A DNA stretch of 64,000 nt from Gemmobacter sp. (GTDB taxonomy: Bacteria; Pseudomonadota; Alphaproteobacteria; Rhodobacterales; Rhodobacteraceae): contig NZ_JAUCBS010000008.1 of the NCBI RefSeq assembly GCF_034676705.1, positions 1 through 64,000 of the forward strand, given 5' to 3'. The number at the start of each line of letters is the position of its first letter. The stretch's first letter is position 1. The notes beneath the pieces were generated by a model, which worked only from the letters and a program-made list of their open reading frames with translations, was not told where the DNA came from and did not search any database. Made by a program: the position numbers and the translations under genes. Shown here piece after piece: positions 36,444 to 45,571 of the stretch.

Positions 36444-37124
36444 TCAGTCGGCGAGGGCCAGAAGATATTCGAGCCGGCCGGTGATTATCTGCGCGTCCGG
36501 GGCGTCCGGTTTGACGTCGTAACCCCGGCAGACCAGACCAAAGCTCAGCTGGTAGACGGCGCGGACATGGAAGTCCGACAGCCATTCGGTGATGCCGGGG
36601 ATGCCATAGTAAAGCAGATCCTCGACCAGGTACCAGATGTCGTCCTTGCTGATCGCAGTACCGTCCGTATCAAGGGGGCCAGGGCCGGTGTAAATCCGGT
36701 CGGCATAACGTCCTCCGATCAGGGATTCATGCAACGAATTGCGCAGGGTCCAGCTCATCTTGTGGTAAAGATCCATGCCCTCCATCCGCGACAGAATGTC
36801 TTCCGCAAGCAGCAATCCATCCATGCCCAGCAGGCATTCGGCAACTATTGTCGTCACCAGCCATTTGATGCCCGCACAGGCCCGGATCGCAATATCAGGC
36901 TGCAGGAGAATGTCCGGGTGTCCGGCATACTCATGGCTGAAACGTTCAAAAAGCTCTTTCACTTCCTGACCGGCAGGATCAAATTCATCAGCCGCATGAT
37001 CTCTCCGATACAGCGCCCAGATAAATGCGAGATGATCGCTCGTGTTGCCAAGAGTGGCCCGACTGTACAGCCAGTCGATGATCGCGATTTCGCTGGCAGT
37101 GAGGTTAGTCATGTGTCTCTGCAT
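36444..37124 (-). CDS. hypothetical protein
   Basis: About 226 residues; no family recognised. Acidic, largely helical, with many Leu/Ile-rich segments (LTASEIAIIDWLYSRATLGN, YHKMSWTLRNSLHESLIGGR, YGIPGITEWLSDFHVR), no signal peptide and no membrane helix. Start is uncertain: ATG 37124 or ATG 37112; neither has a strong ribosome site, and the frame is open to 37208. Codon use is less GC-extreme than the flanking catabolic genes. It precedes the metallophosphoesterase on the same strand. Confidence 0.6.
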   Translation of the reverse strand: MQRHMTNLTASEIAIIDWLYSRATLGNTSDHLAFIWALYRRDHAADEFDPAGQEVKELFERFSHEYAGHPDILLQPDIAIRACAGIKWLVTTIVAECLLGMDGLLLAEDILSRMEGMDLYHKMSWTLRNSLHESLIGGRYADRIYTGPGPLDTDGTAISKDDIWYLVEDLLYYGIPGITEWLSDFHVRAVYQLSFGLVCRGYDVKPDAPDAQIITGRLEYLLALAD

Positions 37125-37504
37125 TCCGGCAGGCCTTTCGCTGATTTGCGCAAGGCCTACCGGGTTCCAATGGCATCCGGAGCCCGGGGTCGCAAAACTT
37201 CGGGCCATCTGTGGTACATTTACGACGCCCTGGAACTGCTCCGTCGCAGGTGGGACTTTGCAAATACGTAGCCAATTCCTGGCGTGAGCTTATTGCTAGC
37301 CGTAGCGCCGGACCGGGGCTGGAAGATTATCCCGGTCTGCATGTCAGGACGGAAAGGCGGCGGGAAACTGGTGAAGGACTTCGCCAGACCGGGACGCCGA
37401 TCTGAAACCTTGCAGTGTTTGCCGTTCTGCCTCTTCGGCACGGCAGGCTGAGAATCCTTCACCGCAGCGATCCCAAGCCTCCGCGCGTGACGGAAGCCTT
37501 ATCG
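37125..37504. other. 380-bp gene-free stretch between relaxase and hypothetical gene
   Basis: No convincing coding frame on either strand. It probably holds the promoter of the 36444-37124 gene and the end of the relaxase transcript. No T-run terminator was seen. Confidence 0.45.
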
Positions 37505-38980
37505 CTAGCGGTACGCAGCTTGCTGCGGCGTCGCGATGGCACGAGCAAGCGCCACGATGCCGGTTTCCAACTCGATTTCGGCGCGGAGCGGGTCAAGAAA
37601 CTGCCCCTCGTCGGGCAGCAGATCAATGACTTGCGAAATCAACCCCAGCCGCTGAAGGCGCTCGAGGCCCAGCTTGCGGAACATCCCGAGCACCAGCTCG
37701 GCCGCCTCCTGCCACCATCGGGCCAGTTCCGCCATGGTTGTCTGCACCCGCTCTGCCAGAGCGGCGGCCTTGAGGGCCCCCTGCCAGTCGGACTGCCGCT
37801 TTTGCAATTTGCAGAGATCCTCGCGCAGCGCGCTGAGCGCGGCACCATGGCAGGACTGGATGTCCCGGACCGCAGTGCGCAGCGTGGGGTGCCGGGCAAA
37901 GGGATCCACCTGCTGATGCTCGCGCGCCCTCTGCACGGTGACCCGGCATTCCAACGTAGCGGTCCGGATCCGGGCCGTCGTGGGCGAGAGAAGATCGCCA
38001 ATGTCGCCGGAAATCAGCTGCCGTGTCGCTGACAGCACGGATTCCACCTGCCGAAGACCTTCATCACGGGCAGCTCGTTTAACGTTTTCCGTACGCTCGG
38101 AAAGTTCTGCAGATTCAGCCTTCAAGCTCTCGTTTCGGCGCTCTTCGACCTTCGTGCGGCCACGCTCGCTGAACGCTGACGTCTCAGCAAGCATCAGCTG
38201 CGTCCGCGCCTTCCCGGCGGCATCGACGAAATGGCGTGCATCGGTTTCGGCGCTCTGCTGGAGCGCTTCGAGGTCCAGCATCCGCTGTTCACCGTCCTCG
38301 ATCCGGCGATCCAGATCGCCGATCTGCGCCTCTCGCCCCGCAATATCCATCGCCTGATCCCGGTGCAGCTGCGCGACCGTGCGGTGCCGGGCACCGGTGA
38401 TCGCCTTTGGTGTCCCGCGTTCGATCCCGGGCACGTGACGGGCCGCGATCTCGCTGGCGATATCCTGCAGGCGCGAGGCGATAGCCGGGGTCACCACCTC
38501 GCTCATCCGCAACCCGTCCGGCCGTCGCGCCGGCATCTGGAAATGGGCATGCGGGGCGGTCTCGTCCCTGTGGACCGCGAGGGCGGTCAGCTCATTTCCC
38601 AGATGCGCACAGATCGCTTGGGCGATCTCGCGGTACATCGCATCCTGCTGCTCTATGGCTAGCGATAGCACATCGGCCTGCACGAGATGGCCGAAGGTGA
38701 TGATGCCACTGGTCATCACGGCTACAGTCTTCATCTTTGCCGCGCGCTGCGGCTGCGTCAGCGTGCGGCGGGTCAACATCAAGTCGCGGTACTCAACGGC
38801 GGACGGGCCATCGACGCATGAATTGAGATGCGAGCGCGCAGGATCGACATGGCCCGGTTGTGGGCCCACGCGGGCATCGTGCCGGATTTGGAACCTTGTC
38901 TTGCTGATATTGTAGTGCTCCAAGCGGACCGAAATGCCCCTCGGGTTGCTTCTGGAATTTTGCCTCTTGTGTTCACTCAT
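37505..38980 (-). CDS. MobV-type relaxase (plasmid recombination/mobilization protein)
   Basis: 491 residues. The N-terminal half has the Pre/Mob pattern: ISVRLEHYNISKTRFQIRHD, then GHVDPARSHLNSCVDG (the conserved R-HLN block) and the metal-binding DETAPHAHFQMPARRPDG with the His-x-His motif. The C-terminal half is a long coiled coil (AQIGDLDRRIEDGEQRMLDL onward). It would nick a nearby oriT and lead DNA transfer with help from another plasmid's conjugation system. ATG 38980 starts the conserved region. The upstream DNA, where MobV origins usually lie, has been split by IS903 copy 2 at 39039. Confidence 0.85.
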   Translation of the reverse strand: MSEHKRQNSRSNPRGISVRLEHYNISKTRFQIRHDARVGPQPGHVDPARSHLNSCVDGPSAVEYRDLMLTRRTLTQPQRAAKMKTVAVMTSGIITFGHLVQADVLSLAIEQQDAMYREIAQAICAHLGNELTALAVHRDETAPHAHFQMPARRPDGLRMSEVVTPAIASRLQDIASEIAARHVPGIERGTPKAITGARHRTVAQLHRDQAMDIAGREAQIGDLDRRIEDGEQRMLDLEALQQSAETDARHFVDAAGKARTQLMLAETSAFSERGRTKVEERRNESLKAESAELSERTENVKRAARDEGLRQVESVLSATRQLISGDIGDLLSPTTARIRTATLECRVTVQRAREHQQVDPFARHPTLRTAVRDIQSCHGAALSALREDLCKLQKRQSDWQGALKAAALAERVQTTMAELARWWQEAAELVLGMFRKLGLERLQRLGLISQVIDLLPDEGQFLDPLRAEIELETGIVALARAIATPQQAAYR

Positions 38981-39038
38981 TTCAAATTCTTGTCTTCATA
39001 AACTTCTATCCTTGTATGCAATCATATAACCTACTAGC

Positions 39039-40088
39039 GGCTCTGTTGCACAAATCCTGTGAGGGATTCATCTCGTGAATCCAGCATGGTAGCTGTGAGG
39101 CATGAGCAGACCGACACCTCCGACCTACAAGACCAGGAACTGGCCGGCCTACAATGAAGCGCTGAAGCGCCGCGGCTCGCTGACGATCTGGTTCGATCCC
39201 GCCATGACATGGGAAGCCGCACCGACCGGCAAGCGCGGGCGGCAGCCCGCCTATGGTGATGCCGCCATCCAAACCTGCCTGACGATGAAGGTTCTGTTCG
39301 GCATGGCGCTTCGACAGACAACCGGGTTTGTTGAGAGCCTCCTGCGCCTGATCGGCCTGGACTGGGCCGTGCCCGACTTCAGCACGCTCAGCCGCCGCCA
39401 GAAGGCGTTGAAGGTGAACATTCCCTACCGGGGTTCCAACGGCCCGTTGCACCTGCTGGTGGACAGCACCGGGATCAAGGTCGAGGGCGAAGGGGAATGG
39501 AACGCCCGCAAGCATGGAGGCACCAAACGCCGGGTTTGGCGCAAGATCCACATCGGGATCGACGAGAAATCCCTAGAAATCCGGGCGGCCGAGTTCACCA
39601 CCAGCGACGTGGGCGACGCGCCCATGCTGCCCGAACTGCTGGGCCAGATCCCTCCCGAGCAGGAGATCGCCACTGTCACCGCCGACGGCGCCTTCGACAC
39701 CCGCAAGTGCCATGACGCCATCGCGGCCCGTGGCGCGGCGGCGATCATACCGCCCCGCAAGAACGCCAAGCCCTGGAAGCCAGACACCCCCGGTGCTGTC
39801 GCGCGCAACGAAATCCTGCGCACATCGAAGCGCGTCGGGCGGACCATCTGGCGACGATGGAGCGGCTATCACCGCCGAAGCCGCGCCGAAACCAAGATGC
39901 ACTGCGTCAAGCTGCTGGGTCAGCGCCTGTCCGCCCGAGACTTCGACCGTCAGGTTGCGGAGTTCCAGGTCAGGGTTGCCGTGCTCAATGGCTTCACCGC
40001 GCTCGGCATCCCCGTCACAGAGGTCGCGGGATAAGTCTGCCCAGGGAAAGGGGAAGGACAGTCAGCAGCCGATTTGTGCAACAGAGTC
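39039..40088 (+). mobile_element. IS903-type IS5-family element, copy 2
   Basis: 1050 bp, same 18-bp terminal repeats as copy 1, and an exact 9-bp target duplication CCTACTAGC (39030-39038 and 40089-40097), the size known for IS903. A clean insertion into the AT-rich DNA upstream of the relaxase gene. Confidence 0.95.
39102..40034 (+). CDS. IS5-family (IS903 group) transposase
   Basis: 310 residues, identical in protein sequence to the copy at 33323. DDE residues lie in LLVDSTGIKVEGEGEW, VTADGAFDTRK and RRSRAETKMHCVK. ATG 39102 lies 63 bp inside the left end. Confidence 0.95.
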   Translation: MSRPTPPTYKTRNWPAYNEALKRRGSLTIWFDPAMTWEAAPTGKRGRQPAYGDAAIQTCLTMKVLFGMALRQTTGFVESLLRLIGLDWAVPDFSTLSRRQKALKVNIPYRGSNGPLHLLVDSTGIKVEGEGEWNARKHGGTKRRVWRKIHIGIDEKSLEIRAAEFTTSDVGDAPMLPELLGQIPPEQEIATVTADGAFDTRKCHDAIAARGAAAIIPPRKNAKPWKPDTPGAVARNEILRTSKRVGRTIWRRWSGYHRRSRAETKMHCVKLLGQRLSARDFDRQVAEFQVRVAVLNGFTALGIPVTEVAG

Positions 40089-40097
40089 CCTACTAGC

Positions 40098-40377
40098 CGT
40101 AAATTTCTCGAGGGGCGCAATTATGGCTTCTTCGGCCGAAAAGCAAGGGCGCCCATCAAGAATAAGGTAGTAGAGAAATTTGCCAAAGCAAGACCGGAGA
40201 GGATGTTTTTACGATATTCTGGGCTGAGTGTTTTTGCCCCTGATTCATCTCGAATTTTTAACGCAACGTTAAAGACTTGGAGGTGAATTCAAAACTACAG
40301 AAAATATTGCTTGAGGCGCTATTGCATTTCGTGAAAATGAGGTAATCTACGATGTGCATTACACGAAAGGACGGATC
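40098..40377. other. AT-rich non-coding segment, possible oriT/promoter region
   Basis: 280 bp visibly richer in A and T than the rest of the window, joined before the IS insertion to the DNA just upstream of the MobV gene (38981-39038). It has a 7-bp inverted pair TTTCGTG / CACGAAA (about 40327 and 40362). No convincing gene: the frame from 40123 (MASSAEKQGRPSRIR) stops after 15 codons. MobV origins usually lie directly upstream of mob, so an oriT here is plausible but unproven. Confidence 0.4.
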
Positions 40378-40815
40378 ATGAATGCATATATATCCGAAAA
40401 CATCGAATCGGCCGAAACTGGTGGGCCTGTAATTGAAATCAGATTGCGCGAGGATTTCCTGAACCAGGACACGCACGCTGAAGCCGATAGTGCAAGCCGG
40501 ATGTTCGACAGGGCTATCCGCCGGTTCGAGATGGCCGACGTCAGCCATCTGATCGCAGTCTTCGTCTATGCCCAGGACAGCGAGGGCCGCGATCCGGAAA
40601 TCACCATCGCGACGCTGGACGAGATCCGGGTACTCTCACGCGCCAGACCGACCGGGATGTATTATCTGGGATACGCTGCGATGTTCGATGCCGACGCCAG
40701 GGAATATTTTGCAGATTGCGGCGGTGATTACAGAGCCATTGCCCATCAGGAACTCGCCGGTGAGCTCCGGTCCATCATCTCACCTGAGGAAAGCGACACG
40801 CTGGCGCCGGGTTGA
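40378..40815 (+). CDS. hypothetical protein
   Basis: 145 residues, acidic, no recognised domain. It shows a mixed alpha/beta pattern (VSHLIAVFVYAQDSEGRDPE, then ITIATLDEIRVLSRA) and ends in an acidic tail. ATG 40378 has AAAGGA about 7 nt upstream; an in-frame ATG at 40354 is an alternative. Codon use is intermediate between the AT-rich region before it and the GC-rich genes after it. No neighbour gives a clue to its job; it may belong to the mobilization region. Confidence 0.6.
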   Translation: MNAYISENIESAETGGPVIEIRLREDFLNQDTHAEADSASRMFDRAIRRFEMADVSHLIAVFVYAQDSEGRDPEITIATLDEIRVLSRARPTGMYYLGYAAMFDADAREYFADCGGDYRAIAHQELAGELRSIISPEESDTLAPG

Positions 40816-40929
40816 AGATGAAGCCGATCGCAGGGGATGCGGAAAGGACCGGCCAGCGATCGTTCCTGGGATAACCCGCGATGCAGCCACTGCGACAAGG
40901 GGCCAGCCTCAAGTCCGATGGCCGCAATG

Positions 40930-41036
40930 ACGCCGTGGCGCCTTCATCATCGACGCCCACGACCGCGAGATCATCGCCTGCCGGGCCGTGGTCAACGCCG
41001 GGATCAGCGGTTCAGATATCGCTCTCAAAAGACCGG
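40930..41036 (+). pseudogene. IS3-family transposase remnant
   Basis: A short plus-strand stretch reads GAFIIDAHDREIIACRAVVN and AGISGSDI, closely like the part of the IS2/IS3-type rve domain just after the first Asp. No start, stop or terminal repeat remains. Confidence 0.6.
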
Positions 41037-41146
41037 GACGAAACCGGTGCAGGTCCAAACACCTTGAACTGATGCGGTGGATGCCCCCACCAACGGCATC
41101 TCATATGCCATGATGGTTCGATTGGAACCGAACGGAGGGCGCACCG

Positions 41147-42163
41147 ATGACGACAAATATCAGCATGCTGGCGATAGATCTTGCGAAGGGTAGCTTCCAG
41201 GTCTGCGCTGTCGGGCCGGAGGGGACGGTTCTATACAACCGAAGTTTGTCGCGGACGCGTCTGGCGACGCTTCTCGCCGACCAGCCCGCGTGCATCGTTG
41301 CGATGGAGGCCTGCGCCACTTCGCATCACTGGGGCCGGGTGGCACAACGGCACGGCCACGAGGTTCGGCTTGTCCCGGCGGCCTATGTGAAGCCGTTTGT
41401 GAAGCGTCAGAAGAACGACAAGGCGGACGCGGAGGCCATCGCGGAAGCGGCCTTGCGCCCGACCATGCGCTTCGTGGCAGTCAAGAGCGCAGAGACCCAG
41501 GGGCGCGCGGTCGCATTCCGGACGCATCAATGTCTGGTCCGGCAACGCACGCAACTCATCAACGCGCTTCGGGGACATCTGGCGGAGTTCGGACTCGTGG
41601 CGCCGAAGGGACCGGCGAGCCTGAAGGTGCTGGAGACCGCGCTGGAAGACGAGGCCACGGACCTGCCAAGCCCGGTTCGGGAGATGGGCACGATTTACCT
41701 CGACCAAATCGCGCAGCTCACTGAGGTGATCGAACAACTGGCGGACGAACTCGAGGCGGCCTCGAAGACCGATGCGCAGCTGCGTCGGCTTTGCACTATC
41801 CCCGGGATCGGCCCCGTCACCGCAGGAGCCGTCGCGGCGTTCGCACCTGACCTCGATACGTTCGACAGCGGACGCAACTTCGCCGCGTGGCTTGGCCTGG
41901 TGCCCAGGCAGAGGTCGACGGGCGGCAAGACCAAGCTGGGTTCGGTCAGCAAGATGGGCCAGACCGACATCCGCCGCCTGCTGATCGTCGGCGCCATGAG
42001 CGTGATCCGCTGGGTGGTTCGCAAGGGCGGCAGTGCGAACCGCTGGCTGGCCGCGCTGGTGGCGCGCAAGCCCAGGATGGTCGCGGCCGTCGCGCTGGCG
42101 AACAAGATGGCTCGTATGATCTGGGCCCTGACAACGAAACAGGAGAATTACCGGATGGTGTGA
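41147..42163 (+). CDS. IS110/IS1111-family transposase (DEDD recombinase)
   Basis: 338 residues, intact. RuvC-like DEDD domain at the N-terminus: MLAIDLAKGSFQV (first Asp), IVAMEACATSHHWGR (Glu) and KRQKNDKADAEAIAEAALRP (Asp pair). The C-terminal Tnp_20 domain with the conserved Ser region reads LCTIPGIGPVTAGAVAAFAP and FAAWLGLVPRQRSTGGKTKL. ATG 41147 follows GGAGGGCGCACCG. Known IS110 enzymes are guided by a bridge RNA made from the element's non-coding end; in IS1111 that is the right end. Confidence 0.95.
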   Translation: MTTNISMLAIDLAKGSFQVCAVGPEGTVLYNRSLSRTRLATLLADQPACIVAMEACATSHHWGRVAQRHGHEVRLVPAAYVKPFVKRQKNDKADAEAIAEAALRPTMRFVAVKSAETQGRAVAFRTHQCLVRQRTQLINALRGHLAEFGLVAPKGPASLKVLETALEDEATDLPSPVREMGTIYLDQIAQLTEVIEQLADELEAASKTDAQLRRLCTIPGIGPVTAGAVAAFAPDLDTFDSGRNFAAWLGLVPRQRSTGGKTKLGSVSKMGQTDIRRLLIVGAMSVIRWVVRKGGSANRWLAALVARKPRMVAAVALANKMARMIWALTTKQENYRMV

Positions 42164-42426
42164 TCCGAGCCCGCGCAAGGGAAGGACACGGCATGGCCGC
42201 AAGGCCGGGGTGAGCGATCGACGAGGAGTAGGCGACACGGACTTCGAAGTTCAAGGCGGGAGATTCAGTCCCGGGGCTCGAGCGCTTGCAGCTCTCTGAA
42301 CCGATGTGAACCCAGCCTTCCGAACAGCATACCGGCCCGTGGCGTCATGGAAGGCCACGCTCAGAGGCCTGACACACGTCCGATCGAAGACCCCGCCGAC
42401 GATCCGAAGATATTGCTTGCCAAACA
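42164..42426 (+). ncRNA. putative bridge-RNA region of the IS1111-type element
   Basis: 263 bp between the transposase stop and the right inverted repeat hold no credible gene, only overlapping short frames. In IS1111-group elements the guide (bridge) RNA is encoded here. The same sequence occurs exactly five more times downstream. Assignment rests on element type and position; I have not folded it or found the guide loops. Confidence 0.45.
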
Positions 42427-42439
42427 GGGGGCATCCACA

Positions 42440-45439
42440 CACGCCCCGGACCTCGACACATTCGATAGCGGGCGAAACTTCGCAGCGTGGCTCGGCCTGG
42501 TACCCCGGCAGAGGTCTACAGGTGGCAAGACCAAGCTGGGTTCGGTCAGCAAAATGGGCCAGACCGACATCCGCCGCCTTCTGATTGTCGGCGCCATGAG
42601 CGTGATCCGCTGGGTGGTTCGCAAGGGCGGCAGTGCGAACCGCTGGCTGGCCGCGCTGGTGGCGCGCAAGCCCAGGATGGTCGCGGCCGTCGCGCTGGCG
42701 AACAAGATGGCTCGTATGATCTGGGCCCTGACAACGAAACAGGAGAATTACCGGATGGTGTGATCCGAGCCCGCGCAAGGGAAGGACACGGCATGGCCGC
42801 AAGGCCGGGGTGAGCGATCGACGAGGAGTAGGCGACACGGACTTCGAAGTTCAAGGCGGGAGATTCAGTCCCGGGGCTCGAGCGCTTGCAGCTCTCTGAA
42901 CCGATGTGAACCCAGCCTTCCGAACAGCATACCGGCCCGTGGCGTCATGGAAGGCCACGCTCAGAGGCCTGACACACGTCCGATCGAAGACCCCGCCGAC
43001 GATCCGAAGATATTGCTTGCCAAACAGGGGGCATCCACACACGCCCCGGACCTCGACACATTCGATAGCGGGCGAAACTTCGCAGCGTGGCTCGGCCTGG
43101 TACCCCGGCAGAGGTCTACAGGTGGCAAGACCAAGCTGGGTTCGGTCAGCAAAATGGGCCAGACCGACATCCGCCGCCTTCTGATTGTCGGCGCCATGAG
43201 CGTGATCCGCTGGGTGGTTCGCAAGGGCGGCAGTGCGAACCGCTGGCTGGCCGCGCTGGTGGCGCGCAAGCCCAGGATGGTCGCGGCCGTCGCGCTGGCG
43301 AACAAGATGGCTCGTATGATCTGGGCCCTGACAACGAAACAGGAGAATTACCGGATGGTGTGATCCGAGCCCGCGCAAGGGAAGGACACGGCATGGCCGC
43401 AAGGCCGGGGTGAGCGATCGACGAGGAGTAGGCGACACGGACTTCGAAGTTCAAGGCGGGAGATTCAGTCCCGGGGCTCGAGCGCTTGCAGCTCTCTGAA
43501 CCGATGTGAACCCAGCCTTCCGAACAGCATACCGGCCCGTGGCGTCATGGAAGGCCACGCTCAGAGGCCTGACACACGTCCGATCGAAGACCCCGCCGAC
43601 GATCCGAAGATATTGCTTGCCAAACAGGGGGCATCCACACACGCCCCGGACCTCGACACATTCGATAGCGGGCGAAACTTCGCAGCGTGGCTCGGCCTGG
43701 TACCCCGGCAGAGGTCTACAGGTGGCAAGACCAAGCTGGGTTCGGTCAGCAAAATGGGCCAGACCGACATCCGCCGCCTTCTGATTGTCGGCGCCATGAG
43801 CGTGATCCGCTGGGTGGTTCGCAAGGGCGGCAGTGCGAACCGCTGGCTGGCCGCGCTGGTGGCGCGCAAGCCCAGGATGGTCGCGGCCGTCGCGCTGGCG
43901 AACAAGATGGCTCGTATGATCTGGGCCCTGACAACGAAACAGGAGAATTACCGGATGGTGTGATCCGAGCCCGCGCAAGGGAAGGACACGGCATGGCCGC
44001 AAGGCCGGGGTGAGCGATCGACGAGGAGTAGGCGACACGGACTTCGAAGTTCAAGGCGGGAGATTCAGTCCCGGGGCTCGAGCGCTTGCAGCTCTCTGAA
44101 CCGATGTGAACCCAGCCTTCCGAACAGCATACCGGCCCGTGGCGTCATGGAAGGCCACGCTCAGAGGCCTGACACACGTCCGATCGAAGACCCCGCCGAC
44201 GATCCGAAGATATTGCTTGCCAAACAGGGGGCATCCACACACGCCCCGGACCTCGACACATTCGATAGCGGGCGAAACTTCGCAGCGTGGCTCGGCCTGG
44301 TACCCCGGCAGAGGTCTACAGGTGGCAAGACCAAGCTGGGTTCGGTCAGCAAAATGGGCCAGACCGACATCCGCCGCCTTCTGATTGTCGGCGCCATGAG
44401 CGTGATCCGCTGGGTGGTTCGCAAGGGCGGCAGTGCGAACCGCTGGCTGGCCGCGCTGGTGGCGCGCAAGCCCAGGATGGTCGCGGCCGTCGCGCTGGCG
44501 AACAAGATGGCTCGTATGATCTGGGCCCTGACAACGAAACAGGAGAATTACCGGATGGTGTGATCCGAGCCCGCGCAAGGGAAGGACACGGCATGGCCGC
44601 AAGGCCGGGGTGAGCGATCGACGAGGAGTAGGCGACACGGACTTCGAAGTTCAAGGCGGGAGATTCAGTCCCGGGGCTCGAGCGCTTGCAGCTCTCTGAA
44701 CCGATGTGAACCCAGCCTTCCGAACAGCATACCGGCCCGTGGCGTCATGGAAGGCCACGCTCAGAGGCCTGACACACGTCCGATCGAAGACCCCGCCGAC
44801 GATCCGAAGATATTGCTTGCCAAACAGGGGGCATCCACACACGCCCCGGACCTCGACACATTCGATAGCGGGCGAAACTTCGCAGCGTGGCTCGGCCTGG
44901 TACCCCGGCAGAGGTCTACAGGTGGCAAGACCAAGCTGGGTTCGGTCAGCAAAATGGGCCAGACCGACATCCGCCGCCTTCTGATTGTCGGCGCCATGAG
45001 CGTGATCCGCTGGGTGGTTCGCAAGGGCGGCAGTGCGAACCGCTGGCTGGCCGCGCTGGTGGCGCGCAAGCCCAGGATGGTCGCGGCCGTCGCGCTGGCG
45101 AACAAGATGGCTCGTATGATCTGGGCCCTGACAACGAAACAGGAGAATTACCGGATGGTGTGATCCGAGCCCGCGCAAGGGAAGGACACGGCATGGCCGC
45201 AAGGCCGGGGTGAGCGATCGACGAGGAGTAGGCGACACGGACTTCGAAGTTCAAGGCGGGAGATTCAGTCCCGGGGCTCGAGCGCTTGCAGCTCTCTGAA
45301 CCGATGTGAACCCAGCCTTCCGAACAGCATACCGGCCCGTGGCGTCATGGAAGGCCACGCTCAGAGGCCTGACACACGTCCGATCGAAGACCCCGCCGAC
45401 GATCCGAAGATATTGCTTGCCAAACAGGGGGCATCCACA
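42440..45439 (+). repeat. five exact 600-bp tandem copies of the IS1111-type 3' half
   Basis: Period is exactly 600 (units start at 42440, 43040, 43640, 44240 and 44840) and the units look identical base for base. Each holds the last 106 or so codons of the transposase (from PDLDTFDSGRNFAAWLGLVP), the full right non-coding end and one 65-bp right-end segment. Each unit can encode a 138-residue catalytically dead C-terminal piece. The first about 160 bp of each unit differ from the full-length gene at many third positions, while the rest is identical to it. Confidence 0.95.
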
Positions 45440-45571
45440 CACGTCCGATCGAAGACCCCGCCGACGATCCGAAGATATTGCTTGCCAAACAGGGGGCATC
45501 CACACACGTCCGATCGAAGACCCCGCCGACGATCCGAAGATATTGCTTGCCAAACAGGGGGCATCCACACA
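45377..45571 (+). repeat. three tandem 65-bp copies of the right-end segment
   Basis: The segment starting CGTCCGATCGAAGACC and ending GGGGGCATCCACACA is present once in each 600-bp unit but three times in a row here (45377, 45442 and 45507). It contains the right inverted repeat. It closes the array and abuts the IS66 gene start. Confidence 0.93.

Larger units (their letters stand above)
41077..42438 (+). mobile_element. IS110-family element of the IS1111 type
   Basis: About 1.36 kb: a 12-bp inverted pair (GTGGATGCCCCC at 41077-41088, GGGGGCATCCAC at 42427-42438) surrounds one transposase gene with a short left leader and a long 263-bp non-coding right end. Sub-terminal inverted repeats and the long right non-coding end are known traits of the IS1111 group. 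It joins an IS66 tnpB start (MFGHG) beyond the repeat array at 45572. Confidence 0.82.

Noticed and set aside
45377..45571. CRISPR array suggested by short direct repeats
   Set aside because: The 65-bp units abut without unique spacers, number only three, and are clearly IS right ends; no cas genes are nearby.
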